From the NCBI RefSeq assembly GCF_048771995.1, contig NC_133025.1, forward strand, positions 1,054,001 through 1,118,000: a DNA stretch of 64,000 bases. The letters run 5' to 3'. Origin of the DNA: Taeniopygia guttata. Its lineage: Eukaryota; Chordata; Aves; Passeriformes; Estrildidae. Under the pieces are notes generated by a model. That model made no database searches. It saw nothing but the letters and a program-made list of their open reading frames with translations, and was not told the DNA's origin. How positions within the stretch are numbered: position 1 is the stretch's first letter; the number at the start of each line of letters is the position of its first letter. This document shows, in pieces, positions 1 to 36,700 of this stretch. The position numbers were made by a program, and so were the translations under genes.

Positions 1-25601
<25,601 letters not shown>

Positions 25602-27935
25602 GTTCCTGCCGCCGCATCCCGGAGAATCGCCAGGAACTGCGACAAGCACCCGAGTCTTTCTCAACTACTGTACAGGATGAAACCGCGCAAGCTTCCCACG
25701 CTAGAGCCGGGCTTGCTGCCATAGTCGACAGTGTGTTTTAGGTTATTTATTTATTAAATTAGGATACTGTTCATGTGGCCTCTGCCACTGGTGTTCGTCC
25801 TGCCGCGGGACTGGGAGACGCTGGATTTTCTTTCCGTTCCTTTCATTTTCCTCTTTGGGTTCGTTCTTTTTCGGGGCTGGGAGGAGGGGGAAGGCGAGGA
25901 GGAAGCTGCTGGAATCGAGCCGTGGAATAGTCCCTTATCCCTGCTCACCCGGCCTGGCAGCCAGGGAATCTGCGGCGGTTTGGCAACGGAGCCAAAATCC
26001 TGGTGGGCTCCGGGTGCTGCTGCCCAGCTGGAGCTGCCTCAGGAGTGGAGAAACCTCTCCGTGTGCCCTGGAAGTGCCCGGGGCCGTGCCCAGCGGGGGA
26101 ACCTCGCCTTAGCACCGCCCGGAGCTGTGCCCAAGGCTCAGTGCCAGCCCGGGGTGAGCCCCCCTGGCCACAGCCCCGCGGCGTTTTCCTGCTGCTGTCA
26201 TTCCCAGTGCCAACCTCTCTGGATCAACCAAAGTCATGTTCCCGGCGGGGCTGGAGCAGGGAACCCGCCCTGCCTGCGCCGCTGGAAGGGCCTCCTCGCC
26301 CACCGATGCTGCTCACGCGCCCGGCGGCTCCTGCCACGCCAAGCAGAGCTCGCCCGGCCGCCCGTCATTCAGACGGTTCTTCTCCAGCTGAATTTCAGTT
26401 CTCATTGGAAACGTTCGGAGTTTTATTTTCTGCTCATATTTGTATGAATCTGGAATTCCCCTTTGGAATGGATGAGACGTCCGCCGGAGCGACCCCCACG
26501 GATTCTGTGCCAGGGGAGAGTTCAGCATCACTGAAACTCTTTGGTCACCTCGACGTGTCAGAGCTGATGGAGAATAAATTTGCCAGAGTTCCCTGTTTTA
26601 TCCCAGGACAGCGTGACCCTTAGCAAGGTGACGTCCCAAGGGCCGCTGTCTGCGCGGAGTCACTCCCGTCCCTCGTGGAGAACACGATCCTGCTGAAATA
26701 AAACTGCCCAGCCCCGTGAGCACAGAAGCCTCTGTCCTCCCTGTTGGCTCCCGAGTCTCTCATCGGCTGCAGATCCGTGTTTTGTCCTCCTGGGCTTCTT
26801 TGCTATCATGGAGAACTTCTTTGTGGCAGCTCGTTCACGCACAAGGAAGGGAAAACGGGGGAATTTCGGCCTCGCGTCCTTCCCACGGCTCTCAGGAGAT
26901 TTGGAGTCAGGTTGGCCACAAGTCGCAAACCTTCCCATGTGCCGGCTTATTCCAAGTTTCTCTTTGAAATCTCTCAAAATCAGGAAGGAAAACCTTGAGA
27001 AGAGCTTGAGGAAACCGTGAAGAGGCCTTGGGAAGGCGTCAGGGCTTTGCCAAGGCCTTGAGGAGACCTTCAGGCTTCGAGAAGCTTCCAGTAGACTGAT
27101 GGCTAACCACAGACTCGAAATGATCTCTGCTCGTTCATTTTACCCAGATCCTGAGGTGTTTTGGGAAGAATCCCCTGAGCTGTTTGAAACATCACACCCA
27201 AGTCTTTCTCCCCAAGCTGGATCCTGGTCTGGCAGCCCCTGCTGTTTTCTGGGAGCTGCTCCTGGCCCAGGGGAGATGCAGCTGTGGGGTCAGAGCAGCT
27301 TTGGGAAGAACGGGAATTCCCATCCCAACCCAAGCACAGCCACTTCCCCCTGGAAAAGCCCCTTTCATCCTGACCCCTCTCATGGCCAGAGCTGCCTCCC
27401 GCCCTGTGCCTGCTCTGCACAGCCCCAGATCCCTTCGTGCCCCGTTCTAACCTCCTTTTATCTTCCAGGTAGATAGGAAGGGAAAAAAAAAATATATATA
27501 TTAATACTAAAATCCCAACTGGCTTTTCCCACCTCGATTTTTAAAGCTCTTCTCCATGTTCTGCTTCTCCTGTAAAAGCTTTTTGGCTCGCTTGGCTTTT
27601 TTCCTAATCAACCTGGAATCATATCCTATGATCATCTCTAAATTAAACGTGTAATGGGGTTTGGTTTCTTTTTTTTTTTTAATGTAACACATTTTTCAAG
27701 ACTTAGGAAAAAGGAGATTTTAGGTAACACCAGCAAAATCGCATAAAGGAAATTAATTCTGTTCTGAACTTTAGAGATAATAAGACAAAACTCGTCATCA
27801 GCAGTGAGGAAACGAAAACGTCGCAACCGTAACATTTCAGAAGGATGTTTTAAATATTAATGTCTGAGTGATTGTATTAGATCAGCAATAAAGACTCTGT
27901 AATCTCAAAACACAAATAAAACATTGGAAAACTCA
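25602..27935 (+). other. AHCYL2: AHCYL2 3' untranslated region (probable extent)
   Basis: No coding features or further exons are visible from the stop codon to the STRIP2 CpG island. Poly(A) signal candidates are ATTAAA at 25753 and AATAAA at 26573, 26697, 27887 and 27915. The last pair, followed by sequence loss into the CpG island, is the likeliest distal end. The true end needs transcript data. Confidence 0.6.
27887..27920 (+). terminator. AHCYL2: Candidate distal poly(A) signals of AHCYL2
   Basis: Two AATAAA hexamers lie at 27887-27892 and 27915-27920 in an A/T-rich stretch about 950 bp before the STRIP2 start codon. Their position just upstream of the next gene's CpG island fits a distal cleavage site. 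Confidence 0.5.
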
Positions 27936-28049
27936 GCCTCTCCTGAGCGTCCTTGGGGTCAGGCGGGGGCAGACCGGGATTTTGGGGCGGAGGGGGACAA
28001 GGAGGGATCAGGGATGCTGGTGGGATGGGAGGGGTTGTCCCCAGAGCCT

Positions 28050-29800
28050 TGAGCTCCTGTTTCCAGATAATTCCAGCTGGGGAAGCGGCTCCGGGGCTGG
28101 TGTGTCCTTGGGAAGCGGTGGGAGCGATCCCGGTGCCGTTATCTCCTCTGGAACAATCCCGTTATCAGCTCCCGCCCTGCCCCGCTGCAGAGCGGGAAAT
28201 TCCGAGCCGACCTTTGGGGTTTCCATTCTCCAGAGGCTCTGAAGGGATGTGGGATATGAGGGGCACCGAGATCGGGCACTCGGTACCTCCCCGGCCACAA
28301 ACCTGCGCGGTCACCCCAAAAACATCCGCATGATGCCCTTACTGGGTGTGGGAATGGAAATCCTGCTCCAGGGCCCCGGGAGCTGCCTGGCACCAAAACG
28401 GGGCTCGGACAGCCCGACTGGCCGGCTGCTTTGGGGTGCCTTGGGGACGGGGACCTCCGGCCCTGCCGGTGGCCCATCCATGGCCACCCCCCGTTACCCC
28501 ACGGGCACCTCCGACACCCCGGCTGCCGCCCTGCCGCCCTGCTGCCCCAGGGACACCCCAAAACTCCCCCATGGCAGCGTTCTGGACTCCAAGGACACCC
28601 TACAAATCCTCCTTCCCCCCTCCCAGCAGTGCAGGGACATCCTACCAATCCCTTCCCGAGCATCCCCCGTTCCCGCAGCCCCACGGACACCCCCCGACCC
28701 CGTCCCCAGCCCCGGTCCCGGGACCCTCCGCATCCCCCCGGGCCCCGCCCCGTCCCGCTCCGGACCAATGGCGAGCCGGAGGTGCGCCCTGAGGCCACGC
28801 CCCCGCTCCCGGCGGACCAATAGGCGTGGCGGGGCGTGGCCCCCACGTGCTGGCGGCGGCCGCGGGATGGAGGCGGCGGGAGGCGGCGGAGCCCCGGGTC
28901 TGACCCGGGCCCGCCCGGGACAGCCCCAGCCCCAACCACAACCCCAACCACAACCACAGCCACAGCCACAACCTCAGCCCAAGGGCCGCGAGCTCTTCCG
29001 CAGCCAGCGCAAGGAATCCGAGGTAAGAGCGCGGAGCTCGCTGCCGGCACCCCCCGGGCTCCGCCGGGACCTGCTGTGCTGTAAGGGGGTCCCTGCTCCG
29101 GGGCTGGGGTTCCTGCGGAAGGAGCCTCATCCAGGAGTGGGGTTCCTGAGGGGGCTCCCTGGCCCAAAGAGGACGTTTTAGGTGTCCTGCGGGGGTGGCT
29201 TTAGCGTCCTGCGGTGCCCAGCCCGGAGCGGGGAGTCCCCCGGGGCGCTCCGCGGCACTGCCGCCTCCCCGCTCCACGCCCAGACCCAGCTGCAAAGTTT
29301 TGGGGTGCTGGCTCAGCCCCAGCACTGGCACCTCCCAGCCGCACGCCCAGAGCCGGCAGAAAGGTTTTGGGGACCCACCTGGGTCCTGGGCTGCCCCACA
29401 CTCTGCAGGTTCCCCTTTGCCCCCCAGCGAGGTGCCGCTGTCCCCTCCTGCCCCAATACCCCCGGGGCGCGGGGGAACCACCAAACCCCGCTGGGCTGCT
29501 CTGCCCCAGCTGCGCTTCTGCGGCTGGGGAAGCGGGACCGGCCTCGGGTCACCAGGATCCCACTGGGATCTGATGTCCCCGACCACCGCAAAGCCACCTC
29601 TGGAGCCCCCTAACCCCAAAAGGGTCCCTGGGAACGGTGTCCAAGTCGTGCCCTCAACTCGTGAATTTGGGGTTTGCTTTGTTCCCCTGGCTCGGTCTCT
29701 CAAAGCGGATTAGGGCTGCACGAATTCCTCGCCGGCTTTAACCGCCCGAGCCGCCTCGCCGGCTGGGCTGCAGAAATTGGGTGAGAAAACAGCATTTCTG
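28050..29800. promoter_or_regulatory. STRIP2: CpG-rich promoter region of STRIP2
   Basis: The region is GC-rich with frequent CpG and brackets the STRIP2 first exon. Near the start codon it has two CCAAT boxes (28765 and 28817), GC/KLF-type boxes CCACGCCCC (28795) and GGGGCGTGGC (28831), and an E-box CACGTG (28844). No TATA box is evident, which fits a broad CpG-island promoter. The transcription start is inferred, not seen. Confidence 0.7.
28867..29022 (+). CDS. STRIP2: STRIP2 exon 1
   Basis: It encodes MEAAGGGGAPGLTRARPG, a (QP)10 run, then KGRELFRSQRKESE, ending in phase 0 at a GTAAGA donor. RSQRKESE is the conserved STRIP N-terminal motif. The QP run is encoded by mixed CAG/CAA and CCC/CCA/CCT codons. 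Confidence 0.92.
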
Positions 29801-32800
29801 AGCAAGTCGGGCTCATCCCGGAGCCGCGCATCCTCCTGGCTCTTCAATATTAATCGCCACGATGCGCATCAGTTGCAGCCCGGCTGCCGAGGAGAGCTGC
29901 TGAGACTCGGAATGGGGAATTATGTTAATTTTCCTTGATTAGCCATTCATGTGTTCCCTTAGCCGGGGCAGGGCGGCGCGGTGCCGGCCTTGGGTCGTGT
30001 GGCTGCGGCTGCCTGTTCGCTGCCCCGCCGGAATCCTCCGGCCAAGTTTCATGCTCCAGTTCCTCATCCGCAGGGGAGGAGGGGGAGATGAGGAAGGCAA
30101 AGCCCGGCCCCGAGAGCTGTCTCAGATCTACGGAGCTCAGGGATCCGCAGCATCCTCCCGCGGGCTTTTGCTTTGAACCGGCCCCGGGGTTTGTTTTTAG
30201 GGCTCTGAAATGCATCAAATATTCACCGGTGTTTTGTGTCGTGTTTTTGCTTTCCCTGCGATTTGAGAAATGCTGTTTTTACACATGGTTTCCACGTTTC
30301 CGCTGTGTTTTAAGCGGCCGCGCACCGACTCTCCGCTCCAGCCCGGGAGATCCATCCCTGCGAGTCGCTGCTCTGGAGCGGCTTTAGCGCAAAGGCTGCG
30401 AGTGCTGGCAGCCATCCCGCATCCCAAAATATCCCCGGCGATGTGCCAGCACCCTCCTAACCCCATCCCGCTCCCCGCAGGGCTCCGTGGATTGTCCCAA
30501 CCTGGAATTTGAGTACGGGGATGCCGATGACCACAGCGCTGAGCTGGCAGGTGAGGCAGGTTTTGTGCGCTGCGTTGTTATTTATAGGTGCCCGGCAGGC
30601 AGGGAAAATGAAAATCCCGCCGGGATGGGGGATGGATATTGAGTGGTGCCGCCAAGCGGGTTTATTATTAGAGAGCCGCTCACTCCCTGGGGACGCAGAA
30701 GGGACGCGTGGGGACACGGGGACACCCCGCGCTCCCCATCACCCAGGGCTGGCAGGAGGGCGGCGTGTCGGGTGACAGAGCCCGGGTGGGAGGTGTCACC
30801 CTCCATCAGGCGGCTCTGTCCTTGTCCCCTGTGCTCCAGCTGCTCCATAACCCCCGGTCCCAGCGTGTCCGGAGAAAATGGGGTTATATTTAGCTCCGCG
30901 TATCTCAGCCGCACGAGCTGGCCTGGCAAAACCACATTTCCTCTGCGAGGGATCCTTCCTCCTTCCCTGCACCTCCGCGGTGCTGCTCAGCACCTCAGGA
31001 CTGTTTGGGTTCTCTGGGAACGGGTAGGAATCCTATAGGAACATGTAGGAATTCTGTGGGAACAGGCAGGAATTTCAAAGAGCAGGTGCAACATCGTGTC
31101 ACTCCAAGTCCAGCCCCTATTTGCAGGACCCAAAATGTCTGAGCTGCTGGGTGGGGGATCAGTGCAGGTCCTGCCTGGGTGTTCCTGCATTCTCTTCATT
31201 CCCAAACTCTTAAGTGAGACTTAAAATGTCCCCTCAAAAACCCCAAGGAAATTGCAAATGCAGCTGGAGCAGGAGCTGGGAACAGCCCAGCCAGGACACA
31301 GGGATGAGGTTGGTGGCTTTGGGTGGCCACAAAGTGCCCTTGGAGCTGCAGGAGAGCTCAGAGACCAGTTTTGATCTCTATCCCATGTCTGCTGGGGTGC
31401 ACAGGCATGCTCCCCAAGGAATTTGGGAATGAGGAGGAGGGTGAATCCCCTCCATGTCCCTGCTGATCCCTGTCTCCACCAGAGCTGTACAGCTACACCG
31501 AGGAGCCTGAGCTGAGCCACAACAGGAGATGCTTCGAGGAGGATTTTCACACTCAAGGTACCAGCTCTGGGCTCAGCACCCCTTGCCTGGGGCAAGAGTG
31601 GGACCCCAGGGCAGCCCCCGGCTGGAGGCCGTGTCCCTTTTCCAGTGCCGGGCAGGAGGTGGCTGGAGCTGGACAGGGCTCAGCAGAAGGCCTACGTCAT
31701 GCGCCTGCTGGATGGGCTGGAGGTGGTCAACAGGGACAAGAGGCTCAGAGTAGCACGGGCCATCCTGTACCTGGCACAGGGTAAGGACACATCCCCCATG
31801 GCCGGATGTGGCCACAGATCCGCCGCCACGGGGTTTTGGGAGAAGCCTTTCTTGGGGTTGTGCCACGTTGGTGCAGTGAAGCTCCTGCCTGGGGTGGTCC
31901 TGTGGACTCCAGGGGTTCAAAGGCAGATCATCCCTCACCGGTGTTTTCCTCTGGGGCCTCTCCAGGTGTCTTCGGGGACTGTGATAATGAAGGTGATGTC
32001 CTGCACTGGTCTCGGCACAACAGCTTCCTCCTGTACCAGCTGGGAACCTTCTCTGCCTTCCTGGAGCTTCTCAACATGGAGATTGAGTGAGAGGACTGCG
32101 CTGCCCTCGCCCACCTCTCCCTCCTTGTCCTCTTCTTCACTTCATTCTTTCTTCTCGCACCTCCTTGGACTCAATAGCCTTGGAGGTCTTTCCCAACCAA
32201 AATGATTCTGTGATTCTCTGATCTGCTTTCTCTCCTTTTCTTCCATTCAATTTACTCTCCTCCTCTTCATCCTCTTCCTCCCAACTTTCCTCACCTTCTT
32301 TTTCCATCCTCCTCATTCTCTTCTACTTCCACTGTCTCATCTTCTCACCTTCCTTCTTTTCATCTTCTTTCTCCTCATCCTTTTCCTCTTCCTTCTCCTC
32401 CTCTTCATGTTTCTCATCTTTCTCAACTTCCACTGTCTCATCTTCTCACCTTCCTTCTTTTCATCTTCTTTCTCCTCATCCTTTTCCTCTTCCTCCTCTT
32501 CATGTTTCTCATCTTTCTCAACCTCCTCCTTTTCATCTTCCTTCTCCCTACCTTCCTAACCCTTTTCTCCTCATCTTCCTCCTCTTCATTTTCTTTCACC
32601 CCATCGTCCTCACACTCTTCTTCAATCCTCCTCACCCTCCTCTTCACCTTCTTTCTCCCCATCCTCCTCCTCCTCGGGAGGTGCCCCGGGGTGGCATTCC
32701 CAGCGCTGCAGACGTGGGTTGGGGTGGGGATGAGGGGTCTGGTGGTGAGCCCGTCCCTCTCCTGCAGGAACAGCCAGGCCTGCAGCAGCGCCCTGAGGAA

Positions 32801-33678
32801 ACCGGCCATCTCCCTGGCGGACAGCACGGAGCTCAGGTACCCCCTCAGCGCTGGGAGGGGTGTGGGACAACCTCTGGGGACACAGCGGCCTCACTCCTGC
32901 CTGTGTGCTGTCCTGGCAGGGTCCTGCTCAGTGTCATGTACCTGATGGTGGAGAACATCCGTGTGGAGCAGGAGACGGATCCCCCCGAGTGGAAAACCTG
33001 CCGGGAGACCTTCAGGATGGAGCTGAGTGAGCCCCAAAGTTCCTTGAGCCCTGCTGAGGTCCCTTTGTTGTGCTGGACAGTGGGGAGAGCTCAGGGACAG
33101 GGGATCGGCTCTGATCCCGGTCCTGGTCCCTTCTCCGCAGGTTTCCCTGTGCACACTGAGGAGCCCTTTGCTCTGCTGCTCTTCACCATGGTGACCAAGT
33201 TCTGCAGCGGCCACGCTCCGCACTTCCCCATGAAGAAGGTCCTGCTCCTGCTCTGGAAGGTGCTCCTGGTGAGTGCAAACCCTTCCTTACTCCAGAAACG
33301 TTTATTCTGGAACAGCGCTGCTGCAGCCTGGATGTTCCCCACCATTCAACCCAACCATGCCGGGGATGTTTAGGATGGCACCGGGAGCTGACAGAAGGAA
33401 ACAGTTCCTTCTGGGATGAGGGTGGGGGAGGACTCTGGAGAAGGAATGAGTGCCGCGGTGCCTTCATCTGGGTTCTCCCCGTTGATGATTCGCTCCGAGC
33501 GCTCTCCCATCCATCCCTCTCCATCCGCAGTTCACGCTGGGCGGGTTCCAGGCGCTGCAGGCCATGAAGGTGCGGCGGCGGGAGGAGCTGGGGCTGCCGC
33601 CCCTGCCCGAGGACAGCATCCAGGTGGTGCGGGGGATGCGAGCGGCCTCCCCGCCCACCTACGCCATCGAGCTCGTGG

Positions 33679-33709
<31 letters not shown>

Positions 33710-36700
33710 GCGGGGCCACCGCAGCCGCAGGGTGAGAGCGGGGCGTCCTCCCGGCCGGGATGGGTTTGGGATGGGTTTGGGATGGGTTTCCAGCAGGCAC
33801 CGGCGGGAGGAGCCAGGAGTGCTCCTGGCTATGGTTTCCTTCCCCCTCTAACGCCAAGTGCTCCGGTGTTTTTTCCAGTTTTAGGTTCGTGGAATTGTTT
33901 GGGTTGGAATGGACCTTAAGGACCATCCAGTTTCAAAATACACTTCCATTAGATCAGGTTTCTCACAGCTCCAGCCAAGCTGGCCTTGGACACTCCAGGG
34001 ATCCAGGGGCAGCCCCAGCTGCTCTGGCAATTCCAGCCCAGCCAGGAATTCCTCATTCCCAAAATCCCACCCCAATCTCCCTTTCCCAGGGAATTCCCTC
34101 CATTCCCAGCTCTCCCAGCCTGACATTGGATCCATCCCCACCCTGACTCCGTTCCAGGAAGGAATTTTGGGATCCGGGGGCTTTACTGGGAATCTCGGGA
34201 CTCCAGGAAGGGTCTCCCTTCCCTTTTCCATCCCCAGATTCCATAAAACTCCCTCGGGATGGATTCTGGGCCTCCTCGATCCCAGAATCCCGGAATGGTT
34301 TGGGTGGGAAAGGATCTCAAATCCCATCCCATTCCAATCCCACCATCCCAGGCTGCTCCAGCCTTTCCTTGGACATTCCAGGGATTCAGGAGCAGCCCCA
34401 GCTGCTCTGGCAATCCCAGCCCAGCCAGGAATTCCTCATTCCCAATCTCCCATCCATGGCTGCCCTCTGGCAGTGGGAGCCATTCCCTGTGTCCTGTCCC
34501 TGCAGGCCTTGTCCCCAGTCCCTCTGCAGCTCTCCTGGAGCCCCTTCAGGCCCTGGGATGTGCTGGAAGCTCTCCCTGGATCCTTCTCCTCTCCAGGTGA
34601 GCATTCCCAGCTCTCCCAGCCTGGCTCCAGCCCTGCAGCAGCTCCATGGATCCCTCTGGAATCTCTCCAGCAGCTCCAGGTGCTGCTGCTGTGTCCCCAG
34701 GGCTGGGGCAGCTCTGCAGGTGGGGTCTCACCTGAGCACAGGGGCAGGATCTCTCCCCTCCTCTGCTGCCCACTGGGCTCAGCCCAGGGCTGGTGGGGAT
34801 TCTGGGCTCTCAGTACACGTGGTCGGAGCATGTCCAGTCTTTCATCCACCAATTTCAACTGCAACAGATCAGCCCCGTGGGGTGTTTGATCCAGAGGAAG
34901 CCAGAGGACATCCTGACCTTATGGCAAAGGGCTGATAAGCACCAGGGACAAACTGCTCACAGCAAGTTCTTTTTTTAGCTCTGCTCTTGCCGTTGCTGTG
35001 TTGTGTTCTGAGGATGGAAATGCCTTTTGATAAGGAAGAGATGTCAGATGGAAGCCCCAAAATTTAAGGTGGAAGATGGGGTTGCACCTCCTAGAGCAGC
35101 AAGGTTAGAGGTACAGAAGGAATTATTCTTGTGCAGGCTTTGGTGGCAACAGCTAGGAGGGAAATCCTTACCTGAGGAACATCTGAGAGCTTGATCCTTT
35201 CAGGATGGAGAGATCTGGTGCCAGCACCTGAGAGGGAAATAAAACCCTTGAAGTGAGTTGAGTTTTTCCTTCCCCTTCTGCTGCAGCCCCTGATGAAGCA
35301 AGACAGTTTGGATATCTACAACGAGAGAGATCTCTTCAAGAACGATGAAGGAGGGGTTGATGAAGAGGAGAACGAGGACGTGGACAGCGGGATCGAGGGG
35401 GAGCTGGACCTGATGGAGCGGGATACGATCATCCCCGCGATGCCAGCTCAGCGCCTGCCCATCGAGAGGGTGTCCTTCCCCAAGGGGCTCCCCTGGGCCC
35501 CCAAAGTCAGGTAAAGCCACCTGGTGTCACCGCCATCCTCCCCAGCCCTGCCTGTCCCACAGTTCATTGAAGTTTTTTGGGAAGCATTGGGAAGTTTATT
35601 AGCCTCTGGCAAGCTGAACTGAAGTGACTCCACTTCTCTTTTTGTCAGGGTTGGTCCTTTCTAGATTGGCCACTTGCCACGTTTGGTGTGTAAAGCCTTG
35701 GGGAAGAGCTCAGCTCAACCCAGCCCAAGGCAATAAATGGGCAAACCAACTTATTGCCTAATAAGTGGTGATCTAATTTTGGATATCCCAGGTTTTACTG
35801 GGAAGGAGGCTGTGCTGCGGCGCTGTGGGAGCAGGGTCAGCTTTCCCAACCAGGTCCCAGTGGATCTTGGTAGCACAAAGTCCTTGACTAATCATCTTAG
35901 GAGCTGGTTAATGACACCTTGTTGGGTGAGTAGGACCCCTGTGTTGTGAGGTGAAGCCTTTTTTAGTGGCAGAGAAAAACATCTAAGGATAAAGGTGTTG
36001 GTGCCTTTCCTTCTAAGGCAGCTATCCACACATGAAATGAGGGAATGTTAGGAAAAGAGGGTGAAAACCTCTGCCCCTTTCCCTCTGATCCATGTGAGGT
36101 TTTTTTGCTGTTTATCCGCCTAGATTTAATCCAGTATCTTTAAAACACAGTAGCAAATAGATATTTTTGAGATAGGAGCAGTGAGAGGGTTAAGTCTGTC
36201 TGTCCACAGCATTCCTAGCAGAAACACAGCAGGAATTGGTTTCCCACATGGATCTCCATGGTGGTGCCGTGGTGCTCCACGTCACTTAACACTCTCAGCT
36301 TTGAAATCGAGTGGCTGCTGCTTTCCTTGGCTGCTGGCTGGAAATCCAGCTGGATTCCTTTCTGTCCAGGAGAGCCTTGGCTCACAGCTCATGTCCTGCC
36401 TGTAGTGCAGAGCTGCCGAGCAGCTCCCATGAAAGATGCCCAAGGTGGACAAGATGTCATCTTGCTGTCGGAGCAGCGTGTGCTCTGACAGACCGTGGAG
36501 ACGACATTTGTTCTCTCAGAGCGAGCAGATGCTCCTTGGAGAAGCGTGTGAGGAGCACAGGAGGTGGATACAAAGGTGCTGGTAGCAGAAAACTTCTCTC
36601 AGTCTGCTCACATGCTCCCATGGAGTTGCACAGCACATACAAATGGTTTAGGTTCATGTTGGTGGTTCAGGAGGGCAAAAGTGGCTTCTGCCCGCTGCTG

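Noticed and set aside
28769..28866. Upstream in-frame ATG for STRIP2
   Set aside because: It would add an Arg-rich extension through promoter-like CCAAT and GC boxes. The ATG at 28867 has a good context and fits family length.
28139..29167. 342-codon minus-strand open frame antisense to STRIP2 exon 1
   Set aside because: GC-rich CpG-island sequence has few stops. The predicted protein is Gly/Arg/Pro-rich without recognisable domains.
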